A stretch of DNA of 64,000 nt from Symbiodinium natans (taxonomy: Eukaryota; Sar; Dinophyceae; Suessiales; Symbiodiniaceae): positions 62,001 through 126,000 of the forward strand of contig CAJNDS010002488.1 in assembly GCA_905221605.1 (NCBI GenBank), in the 5' to 3' direction. This document shows, one piece after another, positions 52,980-63,789 of this stretch (its first letter is position 1; the number at the start of each line of letters is the position of its first letter). The position numbers were made by a program, and so were the translations under genes. A model generated the notes under the pieces. The model was not told the DNA's origin and ran no database searches. It worked only from the letters and a program-made list of their open reading frames with translations.

Positions 52980-53540
52980 GAACCCCACCCCCCCCCCCCC
53001 CCGCCCCCTACAAAGACCCCCCCCCCCCCCCCCCCGCCCCTCAGTGTTGGGGTGCGACCGTGCAGGTGCGACTGAGTGCGGCCTGCAAGGCAGTCCTGGC
53101 TAAGGGGCTGGGAGTTTGGCGTCTTTTTTTAAACCCGAAAGCCTGAACTCTAAACTACGTAGAACGTAGGATGGCCCTTAAACTCTCTAAGAAAACATAT
53201 TCCTGAATATGATCCTCTCAAACCCAATAATCAGAGAACATACAAAATGTCCCAAAAGGGCCTACCGAGACCGTAGAATTTAGGGGAACTTGGTCGCAGG
53301 AACGCGGCATTGAGCTTGATGTGATTGATGTGTTTAGATTGAAGGGTTTTCGGGGTTTAGGGTTTAGGGTTTTTGGGGCTTTCGGGTTCTGGGGTGTTGT
53401 TGTTCTTTTTTCGTCGACTATAGGGTTGACATAGGGTTTGAGGGGGGTTTAGGGTTTCGGGGCACCAGGATATACAAGCGGCTTAGGGCTTTGCAAAAAA
53501 AGCACGAGGTGAGGTATAGAATCAAGGCTTAAACTCTTTA
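52980..53540. other. C-runs and unique sequence
   Basis: Two C runs of 15 or more (52987-53005 and 53020-53036) form a short direct repeat CTACAAAGA-C(n)-G-CCCC. The rest has a TTTAGGG pair at 53355 and no gene. Confidence 0.5.
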
Positions 53541-53549
53541 AAAGGGCTT

Positions 53550-53610
53550 GAGGAGAGATAGAGAGAGAGAGGAGAGAGGAGAGAGGAGAGAGGAGAGAGA
53601 GAGAGAGAGA
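53550..53610 (+). repeat. (GA)n microsatellite
   Basis: GAGAGAG and GAGAGGA units. Confidence 0.95.
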
Positions 53611-53627
53611 AGAGTTCATACAAATAC

Positions 53628-53708
53628 CGCCTTACATATCTAGATATAGTTTTTTACTTAGTGATGTATGCCTTACATATCTAGATATATTCTTTTACTT
53701 ATGTATGC
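53628..53708 (+). repeat. Tandem duplication of about 41 bp with an ATATCTAGATAT palindrome
   Basis: CCTTACATATCTAGATATA...TTTTACTTA...TGTATG occurs twice in tandem with few differences. Confidence 0.85.
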
Positions 53709-54121
53709 TGACCCCTCCCCCCCCCCCAATGGATCCACCGGTTTTGCTGTTATTGGGTGCCTTTCACGAAACGTTCACAAGGCTTTGGCAGGCCTCTGCC
53801 AGTTCTCATGGTCGTTCGACTGTTGAACCTAGGGTTTAGGGTTTAGGGTTTAGGGTAAGACACTCATGTTGCAGGCGCTGCCGTGCCATTAGATTCCCCG
53901 CCAGCCTGAAGCATGCAAGCTTCCAGACCCGAAAAGCCTAAACCCCCTACACCCACTAAACCCCCTAAGCCCCCTAAACCCCCTTAAACCCCCTAAACCC
54001 CCTAAACCCTAAGCCCTAAACCCTCACCCCTGAAGAGTGAGCGCCATTCCCTGTAGTGGTGGGGCGGCATTTGACCTCCGAGCCGCAAGGGGCCGCAAAG
54101 AATGCTGCTGCCAACGTGCTA

Positions 54122-54228
54122 ATATAGGGGCCTAGATAATAACTAGAATCGGGTTTTGGGAGTTATTGTAGCATAGCTATGGAGGGACCATAGGGGAAAT
54201 GATTCGCAAATTCTTCCGACCCCTACAC
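54122..54228. mobile_element. Family-5 MITE (107 bp)
   Basis: ATATAGGGGCCTAGATAA at the left and the inverse of GTGTAGGGGTCGGAAGAA at the right; same length and layout as 36581-36686. It lies 41 bp beyond the stop codon of gene E. Confidence 0.65.
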
Positions 54229-54268
54229 TCAGCACATCACCTAGGGCATGTCCGCCAAGGGCTGCCTC

Positions 54269-55621
54269 CTACGAGGAGCTCATCAGCTGATGCTGCACAC
54301 TACTGCTGTCGCCACCGCAATCAGCATGTCCCCAGGTGACAACAGACCCATCGCCTAGGACAGCTGCAAATGCCGTGGCAGTAGCTTGGATCCGATCCAC
54401 GCCTTTCAGCCGATGTTGCACGTCCCTGCTATCGCCACCAACGTCAGCACGGCGCCAGGTCACGACAGACCCATCACCCAGAATTGCAGCAAAAGACTCA
54501 CCGGTATTTTGTAGCTGCTGCACATCCTTCAGCTGAGATTGAACAGCACGGCTGTTGCCACCGCCGCTAGCTTGGCCCCAGGTGACGACAGACCCATCGC
54601 CCAGAATGGCAGCAAAAGCATTGCTAGTAGCTTGGACGTGCTGCACATCCTTCAGCTGACCTTGCACAGGGCTGCTGTCGCCACCATAGCCAGCATCGCC
54701 CCAGGTCACAACAGACCCATCGCCCACTATGGCAGCAAAAGCTTTGCTACTTGCTTGGATCTGCTGCACATCCTTCAGCCGAGCTTGCACAGCGCTGCTG
54801 TCGCCACCATAGCCAGCATCGCCCCAGCTCACCACAGACCCATCGGCCAAAATAGCAGCAAATGCGGCACCGGTAGCCTGGATCTGCTGCACATCCTTCA
54901 GCTGACTTTGCACAGCACTGCTGTCGCCACCGCTGCCAGGAAGGCCCCAGGTCGCCACGGATCCATCCCCCAGAGTGGCAGCAAAAGCACCGCCGAAGAG
55001 ACCGTCGGTGCTGGTAGCGTGAACTTTCTGCACGCCCTTGAGCTGATGTTGAACCAGTCGGCTGTCACCACCAAAGCCAGGACGGCCCCATGTCACAACA
55101 GACCCGTTACTCAGAACGGCAGCAAACGCCTTGCGGGTACCTTGAATCTGCTGCACGTCCCTCAGCTGATCACGAACATGTCCGGGGTCACCACCAAAAT
55201 CAGCATCGCCCCAGGTCACCACGGACCCATCACCCAGAATAGCGGCAAAAGCAAATCCAGTAGCTTGGATCTGCTGTACATTCTGCAGCTTGTGCTTCAC
55301 ACAACTGCTGTCACCACCGAAGAAAGAGTTGCCCCATGTCACAACAGACCCGTCGCCCAGAACGGCAGCAAATGCATTCTCGTTGCTGTAGATGTGGACA
55401 CTGCCAATTTTCAATGTCAGTGCATCGCCGGTCTGCAGCCCAGATTGCTCAAGCGTAGCTCCCCCATCCAGAACTCGTCCGGAGGAGTCCCAGAGAGTGC
55501 CTCGGCCGGCTGTGAGAGCCTTTTGCGCTCTGCTCCTCAACGATTCTACGGCCTCATCCGCTCTGGCTTCCAGTGAAACCGACCGGCCACTTAGCAGGCT
55601 CACCTCAATCGCAATGGACAT
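54269..55621 (-). CDS. Ubiquitin-like domain + RCC1-like repeat protein (copy E), intact
   Basis: 450 residues, single exon, starting MSIAIEVSLLSGRSVSLEARADEAVESLRSRAQKAL. An in-frame ATG 111 bases upstream lies in heptamer-derived sequence (GFGVWGFRVQ) and is rejected. Residues 1-75 are the ubiquitin-like domain (GRVLDGGATLEQSGLQTGDALTLKI). Nine RCC1-like units follow; the fourth carries a short insertion (STDGLFGG) that breaks the regular 41-residue period. One unit has WRR in place of WGR. It ends SSVQHQLMSSS, like copy B (SSVQDQLKAM). As in the other copies, no catalytic domain is present and the role is inferred to be protein binding. Confidence 0.88.
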   Translation of the reverse strand: MSIAIEVSLLSGRSVSLEARADEAVESLRSRAQKALTAGRGTLWDSSGRVLDGGATLEQSGLQTGDALTLKIGSVHIYSNENAFAAVLGDGSVVTWGNSFFGGDSSCVKHKLQNVQQIQATGFAFAAILGDGSVVTWGDADFGGDPGHVRDQLRDVQQIQGTRKAFAAVLSNGSVVTWGRPGFGGDSRLVQHQLKGVQKVHATSTDGLFGGAFAATLGDGSVATWGLPGSGGDSSAVQSQLKDVQQIQATGAAFAAILADGSVVSWGDAGYGGDSSAVQARLKDVQQIQASSKAFAAIVGDGSVVTWGDAGYGGDSSPVQGQLKDVQHVQATSNAFAAILGDGSVVTWGQASGGGNSRAVQSQLKDVQQLQNTGESFAAILGDGSVVTWRRADVGGDSRDVQHRLKGVDRIQATATAFAAVLGDGSVVTWGHADCGGDSSSVQHQLMSSS

Positions 55622-55699
55622 GACGCCACAGTACGCAGGGCCAAGGTTTCCACTGGGCACATGTGGTCTGCTTTTGTGGTTCGAGTTTGGGTCGTCGGC

Positions 55700-55800
55700 C
55701 TGAACCCTAAACCCCCAAACCCCAAACCCCAAACCCCAAACCCTAAACCCTAAACCCTAAACCCTAAACCCTAAACCCTAAACCCTAAACCCTAACCCTG
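55700..55800 (-). repeat. (CCCCAAA) then (CCCTAAA)n array upstream of gene E
   Basis: Four CCCCAAA units followed by about nine CCCTAAA units, starting about 85 bp upstream of the start codon. Confidence 0.95.
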
Positions 55801-56004
55801 GTATCCCAGAGATGTGTACTAACTTCCCCCCGAGCTTTCCAAAAAACAAGGCCTGCCATGGTTTACAGGGTTTATGGGGTTTATAGGCGAATAGAGCAGG
55901 CGTTATAGGGGTCTATAGGGATTCCTGAGGTTTATAGGTCCAGTCTGGCTTTGAGAGAGCTTTTGCCTGGCAAGTTGTCGAATTTGGGTTCCCTTGGCGC
56001 TTCT

Positions 56005-56087
56005 AAATGTCAGGATATGCCCTCAAACAGTGCCTTTAGGGTTTAACGTTGAAATCAAAATGTCAGGATATGCCCTCAAACGGTGCC
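56005..56087 (+). repeat. 29-bp direct repeat flanking a heptamer remnant
   Basis: AATGTCAGGATATGCCCTC + AAACRGTGCC occurs at 56005-56033 and 56059-56087. The 25 bp between begins TTTAGGGTTTAACG. Confidence 0.85.
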
Positions 56088-56089
56088 AT

Positions 56090-56870
56090 GATTCGGGTTT
56101 AGGGCTTAGGGTTTCGGGCTTACGGTGTGCGGGAAACGGAAGTGCAAACGCTTGGAATTCACTGCGTCCTCTGCGACTCGTTCATCTCCTCCGCCTATCG
56201 GGCGAGGGATATCCTAGTGGCTGTGGCTGCTCAGGGCTTAGGATGTTTCAGGGGTTTGGGGTAGTGTATATAAAACTATCAATATAAATACATATATAGA
56301 TATATGTGTATGAGGAGGGGTTCTAAAGGAAGGTGCTCTGAGCCCCGAAGAAACCCTAAACTCAAAACCCGAAACCCGAGTCGAAACTCTACAATGCTCT
56401 CAAATGAAACTCAACCTTCAGGGTCTCGGGTTTTGGGCGTACTTTGGCTATACTCCAGTAGGTTGACAGTTGCCAACTCGACAGCAAACCACCTCCTTTT
56501 CACTTCTTTCTTGTATGTTGTCTTTTCTTTCAGTTTTTTTCCCTCTCTGTCTGTTCTACTTGTATTCTTTTCCCCTCTCTCTTTCTCTCCCCAAACGGAT
56601 CCATGTAACCACATGCGGGTGGGGTTGCCACCAAGAGGACGTCCAATACATGGGCTATTGGCCTTATAATCCCCCGAACCAACCCTATGAAGGGCCGTTT
56701 TAAAGGGTTACAGGGCATAAGAGCCCATGTAGGTATGCAACAAAAAGCTACTTGGACCGCAACATAAGGGGCTCTAAAAAACAGCAACAACTGCTTCAGT
56801 TCTCGGGCAACTCTGAATGCCAAACTGTGCTGAGCCCTCTACGCTGAACCCTGCAAAAGGCACTTGGTTA
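56090..56870. other. Intergenic, no gene recognised
   Basis: Unique sequence with an AT stretch at 56270-56300 and T/C-rich sequence at 56500-56590. Overlapping open frames on both strands lack recognised motifs. Confidence 0.3.
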
Positions 56871-56873
56871 GGC

Positions 56874-57015
56874 ACTTGGCGGTTCATGGTACTTATTCAC
56901 GAATTATTGTTGTACTTACAACTGTACTTATCACCATATTCGGGCACTCAAGGGGCGCATAAGTGGGTTATAAGTACAGTCATAATTGGTTGATCAGAAC
57001 CATGAACCTCCAAAT
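56874..57015. mobile_element. Family-4 MITE, most complete copy (about 142 bp)
   Basis: The ends ACTTGGCGGTTCATGGTACTT and the inverse of ATTTGGAGGTTCATGGTTCT are terminal inverted repeats. Inner arms TGTACTTATCACC and GGGTTATAAGTACAG are also inverse. Core: ATATTCGGGCACTCAAGGGGC. A second right end (AAGTACCATGAACCTCCCAG) follows a CCCTAAA tract at 57057. Confidence 0.7.
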
Positions 57016-57182
57016 AACCCCCTAAACCCTAAACCCTAAACTCTAAACCCTGAACAAGTACCATGAACCTCCCAGTTACTGAACATGTTCGGTCTGACCC
57101 ATGACCAAAGCGCCTAAGCCCCAAAACCCCGAAGAACCTCGCCAACCTGCTTCTTGGCCTGGTCATGGGATGGGGGGGAGGA

Positions 57183-57320
57183 GGGTTCAGGGTTCAGGGT
57201 TCAGGGTTCAGGGTTCAGGGTTCAGGGTTCAGGGTTCAGGGTTTAGGGTTTAGGGTTTAGGGTTTAGGGTTTAGGGTTTAGGGTTTAGGGATTAGGGATT
57301 GGGGAGGGGGGGGGGGGGGG
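57183..57320 (+). repeat. (TTCAGGG)n block then (TTTAGGG)n block, then a G run
   Basis: About eight GGGTTCA units switch cleanly to about eight GGGTTTA units, followed by a G14 run near 57306. Confidence 0.95.
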
Positions 57321-57399
57321 CCTTGAGGCTCAGCAGAGTTCAGGCTCTGCTTGGGGCTTAAGTTGAAAGGTTGCCTAGATTGAAGATTTGTTCAGGGTT

Positions 57400-58180
57400 T
57401 GCCTGTGGTTTAGGGTTTAGGGTTTAGGGTGGGGTTCAGGTTCAGACAGGCTTCTGCTTCAGCAACTCCTCCAAAAAGACCGGATGTTGTGCCCGAAACC
57501 CGAAATACTAGCCCAGATGCTCGAGACAGTGAGGTTTTTGGCCCCAAAACAATCACCAACAAGAGGCCGCCAAACCGCAGAATAACCGCAACACCTAAGG
57601 CCTAAATCCTAAAGTCCTAAAACACTACAGTAGACCCTGAATCCTAAACCCTAAACCCTAAACCCCAAACCCTACTCATCAGTGCCCTAGACTCTAAACA
57701 GCCCTGACCAGGAACACAGCACTCCAAAAACAGGATTCTGGCCTTTTCGCAGTGGGAGGTGGTCGATGGAGTTAGGGCCATAAACCCTAGACCCATAAAG
57801 GTTAGGGCTTAGGGTTTAGGGTTAGGGTTACAAGCCCTGAACCCATCATGGCGATGTCTGCCGAGAAGGAGAGCAGGGGGGAAGCAAATCTCGGGCAGAT
57901 ATAAAGGAGGGGACTCCCCTATCTCTCATCTGCCAGAAGCCCCCCCCCCCCCCCGAAGACCACACTCCAACTATGGTCACTTCTCCAAAGTTTGGCCCTT
58001 CTTGGTCCTGATTTAAGGCGGCCCCGATTATTCAGGGTATCCAAACAGGGCTCAGAACTTTGAGAAGCGACCATAAAGCCCAATCCGCCTTGAATGGCAA
58101 TATGCCTGTAACTAGGGGCGTAGAGTTTAGGGTAAGGTCTAGGGTCCCACATCATGTGTCAAAGCCTATGCCTTCAATAT
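57400..58180. other. Intergenic, no gene
   Basis: TTTAGGG at 57411-57430 and a CCCTAAA variant tract at 57645-57672. No recognised gene. Confidence 0.35.
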
Positions 58181-58230
58181 TATAATCCTGTTAAGGACTG
58201 TTAGTATAAGGGGGAACATCCCAACCCTAC

Positions 58231-58266
58231 CCTAAACCCTAAACCCTAAACCCTAAACCCTAAACC

Positions 58267-58326
<60 letters not shown>

Positions 58327-58366
58327 ACCCTAAACCCTAAACCCTAAACCCTAAACCCTAACCCTC
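58231..58366 (-). repeat. CCCTAAA - CCCTCAA - CCCTAAA array
   Basis: About ten CCCTCAA units form a pure block bounded on both sides by canonical CCCTAAA. Confidence 0.95.
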
Positions 58367-58495
58367 TCTCAATATTCCGGGTTTAGGTTCCGGCGATGCC
58401 TCAAGCAGGCGATCTTCGCGGTGATCTTCCACGACATCCCCATCCGCAAGCTCCACACAGCCTCAAAGCTCCCAAGATGCCCAACGCGACGTGAG

Positions 58496-58575
58496 GGTTT
58501 AGGGTTTAGGGTTTAGGGTTTAGGGTTTGGGGTTTGGGGTTTGGGGTTTGGGGTTTGGGGTTTAGGGTTTAAAGT
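58496..58575 (+). repeat. TTTAGGG then TTTGGGG array
   Basis: Four canonical units, then five TTTGGGG units, then TTTAGGG again. Confidence 0.95.
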
Positions 58576-58639
58576 TTCGGGCGATATCTAAGATTCAGAG
58601 CATGGGCACCTGATAGCGTGCCCTTGGCCTACAGGCAAT

Positions 58640-60235
58640 CATGGGCGCTTTGGGGTTTAGGGTTTATATTGGGGTTCAGGGTTTAGATGTAGGCCAGCCC
58701 TACACCCTGAACCCTAAACCCTAAACCCTATAGACCCTAAACCTTAAACCCTAAACCCTAGACTGACTGAACAGCCCCCTACCCTTTGGCTTTGAAGCTG
58801 GGGCATGAGTGTAGGCCCTTGACGAGGAGGAGTTCTCCACCCCGTTGTAACTCTAAGCCTGTACCCTAAACCCTAGACCCTACCCAGTTAGGGTTGGGTT
58901 TGCATGTAGCATGTCGGGTTTACAATGGGGTTTTGGGTTTGGACCCCAAACCCGTAACCCTGAACCCTTCAATCCGAAACCCTAAGCCCTTCAATCCTAA
59001 ACCCTGGGTTTAGGGTTTAGGGTCGCGGGTGTAGGGTTCAGGGTTTAGGGTTCGGATTTTAGGGTTTTGGCCGTGGAGTTTAGAACCCTAAACCCACAAC
59101 CCCTAATTAAACCCCCCTAAGCCTTTTATGGCGTTTAGGGCTTAGGGCTCCACAACTGCTGGGCTTCTTCCTGCAAGGTTCAAAGAGTCTCTGGCTGCTT
59201 TCGTGGGGCTGGGTTGCCAGGGTTGGGGCGTGCATGGGGCTTAGGGTGTAGGGCTGAGGGCTTGGAGTGTAAGCTTCAGGGCTTGGAGCGCTTGTACCCT
59301 AAACCCTAAACCCTAAACCCTAAACCCTAAACCTAAATCCTAAACCCCAGCAAGCCTTCGGTCCCGCACCCTGACTCAAGGACACTCGGGCTCCGGGCGC
59401 TTCTTGCGCTTGATTTTCTGTCCTTGCTTCGGGTTTGTTGGCTTTAGAGCGTTTCCAGTCTAACATTCACTAGTCAAGCAGCTTGTCAAGCAGACCTAGA
59501 CATACCCACCCGCCCGGGCCCCACAACGATAGGAACATGTTCTATGTTACATAAGCTAGCTTAAATCCCACCTATCTTCGGACGGATCAATCGGCAAAAC
59601 GAGCGTCTTCTTTCAGACTTTGCTGCCCTAAACACAGTCCAACATGAGCAATGCCCACGAAATCCGAACAGATTCTCACGAATCTGTTGCGACAAATGTT
59701 GACAGTTTTTGGACAAAAGCCCTCGAAATTTAGGACGAAGCTTGGACAAATGCCACCTGATCGTGAAGGGTGTTCATGCAGATGTGAAAGAGGGGTTTAG
59801 GGTCGATTTTGGAGTTTGTAGGGTTCAGGGATTTAGGGGTTGTCAGGGTTTTCTAGGGTTCGGGGTTTATAGGGTTTGGATTGCAATGAGGGGGTTAGGG
59901 GTTTATGAGGCTTAGGGGTTGGGGGTTGCCTAACCCCCAAGACTTCAATGAACCCTCAGAGAAGCCAACCCTTGGTGTTGGCTCGTAGTTCCCCCCCCCC
60001 TTGCCGTGCACGTGGATCCGACAGCAATTAACCCTGAACCCTAAGCGCTAAACCCTAAACCCCACTCTTTCGTCGGCTGCCAAAGCATTTCAGGGGCTGT
60101 ATGATCGCAACAGGTTGTGGGTTGTTCAGTTATTGTAAACTCAAAGAGTTTAGGGTTTTAAAGTTTAGGGTACTCAGGGAACTTGAGGCTGTCGCCAGGT
60201 AGTTTAGGGTTGTAATCCTACACCCCAAGCCCTAA
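58640..60235. other. Intergenic, no gene recognised
   Basis: Short heptamer tracts at 58700-58760, 58990-59050, 59295-59345 and 60025-60063. Between 59400 and 59760 there is unique sequence whose short minus frame (59561-59749) carries no recognised motif. Confidence 0.4.
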
Positions 60236-60240
60236 ACCAG

Positions 60241-60400
60241 AATACAACCATAACAATGATAATCACAAAATTAATACAAAGAATAACAAGAAAAAATAAT
60301 CATGACTACAATAATAACAAGAATACTGACAATAATACTACTACTATTACTACTACTACTACTACTAATAATAATAATAATAGTCATAATAGTAAGAATA
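60241..60400 (+). repeat. AT-rich trinucleotide (ATA/ACT)n microsatellite
   Basis: AATAAC, ACT and AAT repeats; open frames through it give poly-N/T or poly-L/I and are artefacts. Confidence 0.95.
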
Positions 60401-60499
60401 ACTCATCACCGAAGCTATCCCCTGCCAGGATTCGCTGCTCTGAGGAGTCGGACTCTTCCGCCTTGCCTTTGGCCTGGACAATCCAAAAGCTGTGGGGGC

Positions 60500-61800
60500 T
60501 GAGGGCTTAGGGTTTAGGATTAGGGGTTAAAAGGGTTTAGGGTTTAGGGTTTAGGGTTTAGGATTAGGGGTTTAGGGGTTTAGGAGTGTAGGAGTTTAGG
60601 GGTTTAGGGTAGGAGTTTAGGGGTTGAGGAGTTTAGGTTTCAGGGGATTCAGGTGCGAATGTGTAGGGTGTAGGGGTTTATGGGTTTAGGAGTTCCACAT
60701 GAACCTACTCAGGGCTGAGGGTCTTAGGAACATGATGACCTTAAATCCTAAATCCTAAAGCCTACCCCCCAAGAAACCAAGCCCCAAAGAGGGGCTACCA
60801 CTCCTCCAGCTCCAAAAAACAAGCTTTCGGGTTTGGGGTTTGGGGTTCAGGTTTCCAATCGCGACGCTACATATAAGCCCCAAGCCCTAAGGTTTGAAAT
60901 TTAACATTCAGACCCTAAACCGTTCAAGCAGCCGCCCTCGCGCAAAGTAAGAGACCTGCAACATCAAACCACAGCACTGCACGCGCTGCACTTTGCTTGT
61001 AGTCGCAGATGTGGTGTCCTTCTATGTCAAGTCTGGCAAGAAAGTTCTTTTAACACTAAACCCCAAAACCCCTTACAGGTTCACTTGCGGAGGTGTTTGT
61101 CTCCAGTGTTTTTGCTTCTTTGCGCTGCTGTTCTGCTTCTCGGGCTAACATGCTTGCTTGGAAAACGCTGTCCTGCGCGAGAGGCTGAGAGTTTTATGTC
61201 CTGCCGTGCATCCATTCCGAAACGGTGCGTTTTTCCTGCGTAATCGTGCGCGCGATTTTGCAAAATTTTTCGGGCCCGAATGTGTCTGCAGCTTGAAAAT
61301 CCCTTCCTGAGTGAGAAATCGACATTCTCCTGCATCCTTGCCTCCTCTCGTCCCGATTGCTGCGTTTTGGCCTCTTTTAATCCTTGGCTTCACTGTCTGA
61401 CTCTCTCTTGTTGTGGTGGTGCGGGTGGGGCGGGGCGGGCAAAAACATTGTAGAAGGGGATTCTAGGGTTTCAGCCTTCAAGCATGCTCTTGCCACTGCC
61501 TGTATGTTAACAGTGCGTTTGAAACCGACACTTTAAAACGCCAAACACCGTACATTACGATGCAAAACCACCACCGCAACTGAACCCGTAGGGCCAAACC
61601 CTAAACAACCACCACCCCCCGACCCCGCCCATTCCCAAAAGAAGCGATCATGCCCCTGCCTCGCTGCTTGAAGGAGACCTGCGGAACGGATTTCAGGGGC
61701 GTGGGGTTGATGGGGTTTGGGGTTTGGGGTTTCGGGTTCCGTGTCCTTGTGGGGCATCAAACCTCGCGGTAGATTCTATTATTATTGTGATGATGATTAG
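60500..61800. other. Intergenic, no gene recognised
   Basis: Degenerate TTTAGGG at 60508-60690. Unique sequence at 60900-61600 holds overlapping minus frames (61081-61393) that I do not recognise. Confidence 0.35.
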
Positions 61801-61804
61801 TATG

Positions 61805-61871
61805 ATATATATATATATATATTTTTTTTTTTTTGTTTTTTGATTTTTTTTTTTTTTTTGGGGGGGGGGGG
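61805..61871 (+). repeat. (TA)n - T(n) - G(n) compound simple sequence
   Basis: ATATAT, then a T run of 20 or more with two interruptions, then G12. Confidence 0.95.
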
Positions 61872-62296
61872 TGTGTCCAAACAGTGTTGAGGGGTGGAGA
61901 GGATCCAGGGGGGGCGTTCAGGGACTTTTGGGGGGTTTGGCGTGAGGCTTGTCTGCTTAGGGGCAGTAAAGCCTCAACCCTACTCCTTTCAACCGTACAT
62001 CCTACTATAACCCACCGTATAAGCCCTGAGGTTTCTTCCAATTTAGTACGGAGGCCCACTTTTGCGCGAGCGACCCCTATTGTTCGGCGCCAAAAAACCC
62101 CACGACATAACACCCAAATGGCCCCACACCTTGAACCCTGAACCCCATGTAGCCCCTAGATCCTAAAACCATAAACCCTAAACCCTAAACTCGAGGCTGA
62201 ATGATCCAAGCCTGGCTTTCCGCCGCTTTCGCTTGCGAGTGGACCGAGACCTGCAACACTCTAAACCCAGAGCGCCCAATACTTCTAACTATCATG

Positions 62297-62412
62297 GATT
62301 CCCCTACCACCCCCCCTCTATTTAAGGCTATTTAGGGAGAATTAAGCCTAATTAAGGTTGTTTAAGGGGGAATCCTAGAAAAGGTAGTATAGAGGGGCGG
62401 GTATTAGGAAAA
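62297..62412. mobile_element. Family-7 MITE (copy 2, more complete)
   Basis: The left arm TTCCCCTACCACCCCCCCTC faces an inverse TAGTATAGAGGGGCGGGTATTAGGAAAA at the right. Inner GGCTATTTAGGGAGAATTAAGCC matches 4902-4924. Confidence 0.55.
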
Positions 62413-62722
62413 CGGTTGAAACTAGGGCTTAAGCCTTACGGATAGTAAAGATTCCTATACAGTGTAAGGTGCATGCCTTCACCAAGGGGTATTGGGCTTC
62501 CTCTGCATGCTCTGAAAGGGTTGGCCAGGGTTGAGGGTCAGGGCTTCGTAGCCTAAGAATGGCAAGGTAAGCCTTTTGCGACACATGGGGTTGAAAAGTG
62601 AACCTAGTCATCAACAGCTGGGAAAAGAGGGCATAACCAAGCACAGTCGAGTTTAGGTCCGTGCTTTGGGGAGACCTGAAGCCACCAGCACCTTGCATCT
62701 CTAAAAACAATCCTCTACCCAG

Positions 62723-62821
62723 AGAGCCCAATGCCCCTTAATCAAGGAATATACCTTAAACCTTAAAGGGGGCCTGAATATGATTTAAGGTATAATCCTT
62801 ACTTAAGGGGTATTGGGCTCT
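62723..62821. mobile_element. Family-3 MITE (99 bp)
   Basis: 38-bp terminal inverted repeats (AGAGCCCAATGCCCCTTAAT against AGAGCCCAATACCCCTTAAG, and onward) differ at about four positions. A lone diverged end lies at 62482-62500. No clear target duplication is seen. Confidence 0.75.
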
Positions 62822-63139
62822 AATTAGGGTATACCCCCCCCCCCCCCAGCTGCTTGCGTCGAACGCCTTCTTGTAGTTGGCGATGCTTCTAGCCGTCAGC
62901 TCGCACCAGACCTGCACCACGAGCACCTCTTCAGCCATTCTCGCCTTCACCAGCAGGGTCGAGTGCGTAGGAACCTAAACCCTAAACCCTAAACCCTAAA
63001 CCCTAAATCCTCAACCAACTCCTTGCAGGTGCTTAATGAAGGCCGCCTTTCCACGATCTCTGCGCGAAAAGGCCTCCACCATCCTCCATCGCTCTCCACC
63101 GCAGGTGTAAGCAGATGGGTTCCTTGCTTGGACCAAAAG

Positions 63140-63375
63140 CCTCAGACCCCTTAATTAAGGAATACACCTTAAATCTAGTTCAGGATCTCTAGATGAATTA
63201 AGGAATATACCGATTACCTTACATCAAGTTGAGGATCCTTAGATGAACTAAGGAATATGCCTTGACTCAAGATAAGGATCTCTAGATGAATTAAGGAATA
63301 TGCCTTGACTCTAGGTAAGGATCTCTAGATGAATTAAGACATTGTCCGCAACTCAGGGGTTGTTGGGCTCTTTGG
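63140..63375. repeat. Family-3-like element with internal 43-bp tandem repeats
   Basis: The left edge ACCCCTTAATTAAGGAATACACCTTAAA resembles the family-3 terminus and the right edge GGGGTTGTTGGGCTCTT its inverse. Inside, GGATCTCTAGATGAATTAAG recurs at 63183, 63233, 63276 and 63319 (spacing 50, 43 and 43). Confidence 0.65.
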
Positions 63376-63599
63376 GGACCCTTTTTTGGGCATTGCGGCT
63401 TATGGCTTGGGTGTACACGATGTTGGGCGCTTTGGCTTCGAAAGGGTTTAGGGTTTAGGGTTAGGGTTTGGGCTTTGCGAAATATTCTTCGGGCTGCGCC
63501 CTAAATCCTAAGTCTCAAACCTTTAAACCCTGATTAAACCCCTTTAAGCCCGCCCGAATCCTTTGAAGCCCTAAAGCCCTAAAACCCCAGCGGGTTTAG

Positions 63600-63690
63600 T
63601 GTTCCCTAAACCCTAAACCCTAAAGCCTAAACCCTAAACCCCAAACCCCAAACCCTAAACCGTAAACCCTAAACCCTAAACCCTAACAGC
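63600..63690 (-). repeat. CCCTAAA array with CCCCAAA units
   Basis: About eleven heptamers. Confidence 0.9.
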
Positions 63691-63789
63691 TTAGGGCTCC
63701 CAAGCTGGCCTGCTTCTCTTCTGTTGGCGCCCTTTCTTCGGCGCCTGCGCCCAGGATTTGGGGCTTTGCGAGCATAAGGGGTCCCGAAT

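Noticed and set aside
14317-55621. Calling the Ubl-RCC1 genes HERC E3 ubiquitin ligases
   Set aside because: No HECT domain follows the propeller repeats in any of the five copies; only the RCC1-like similarity supports the HERC label.
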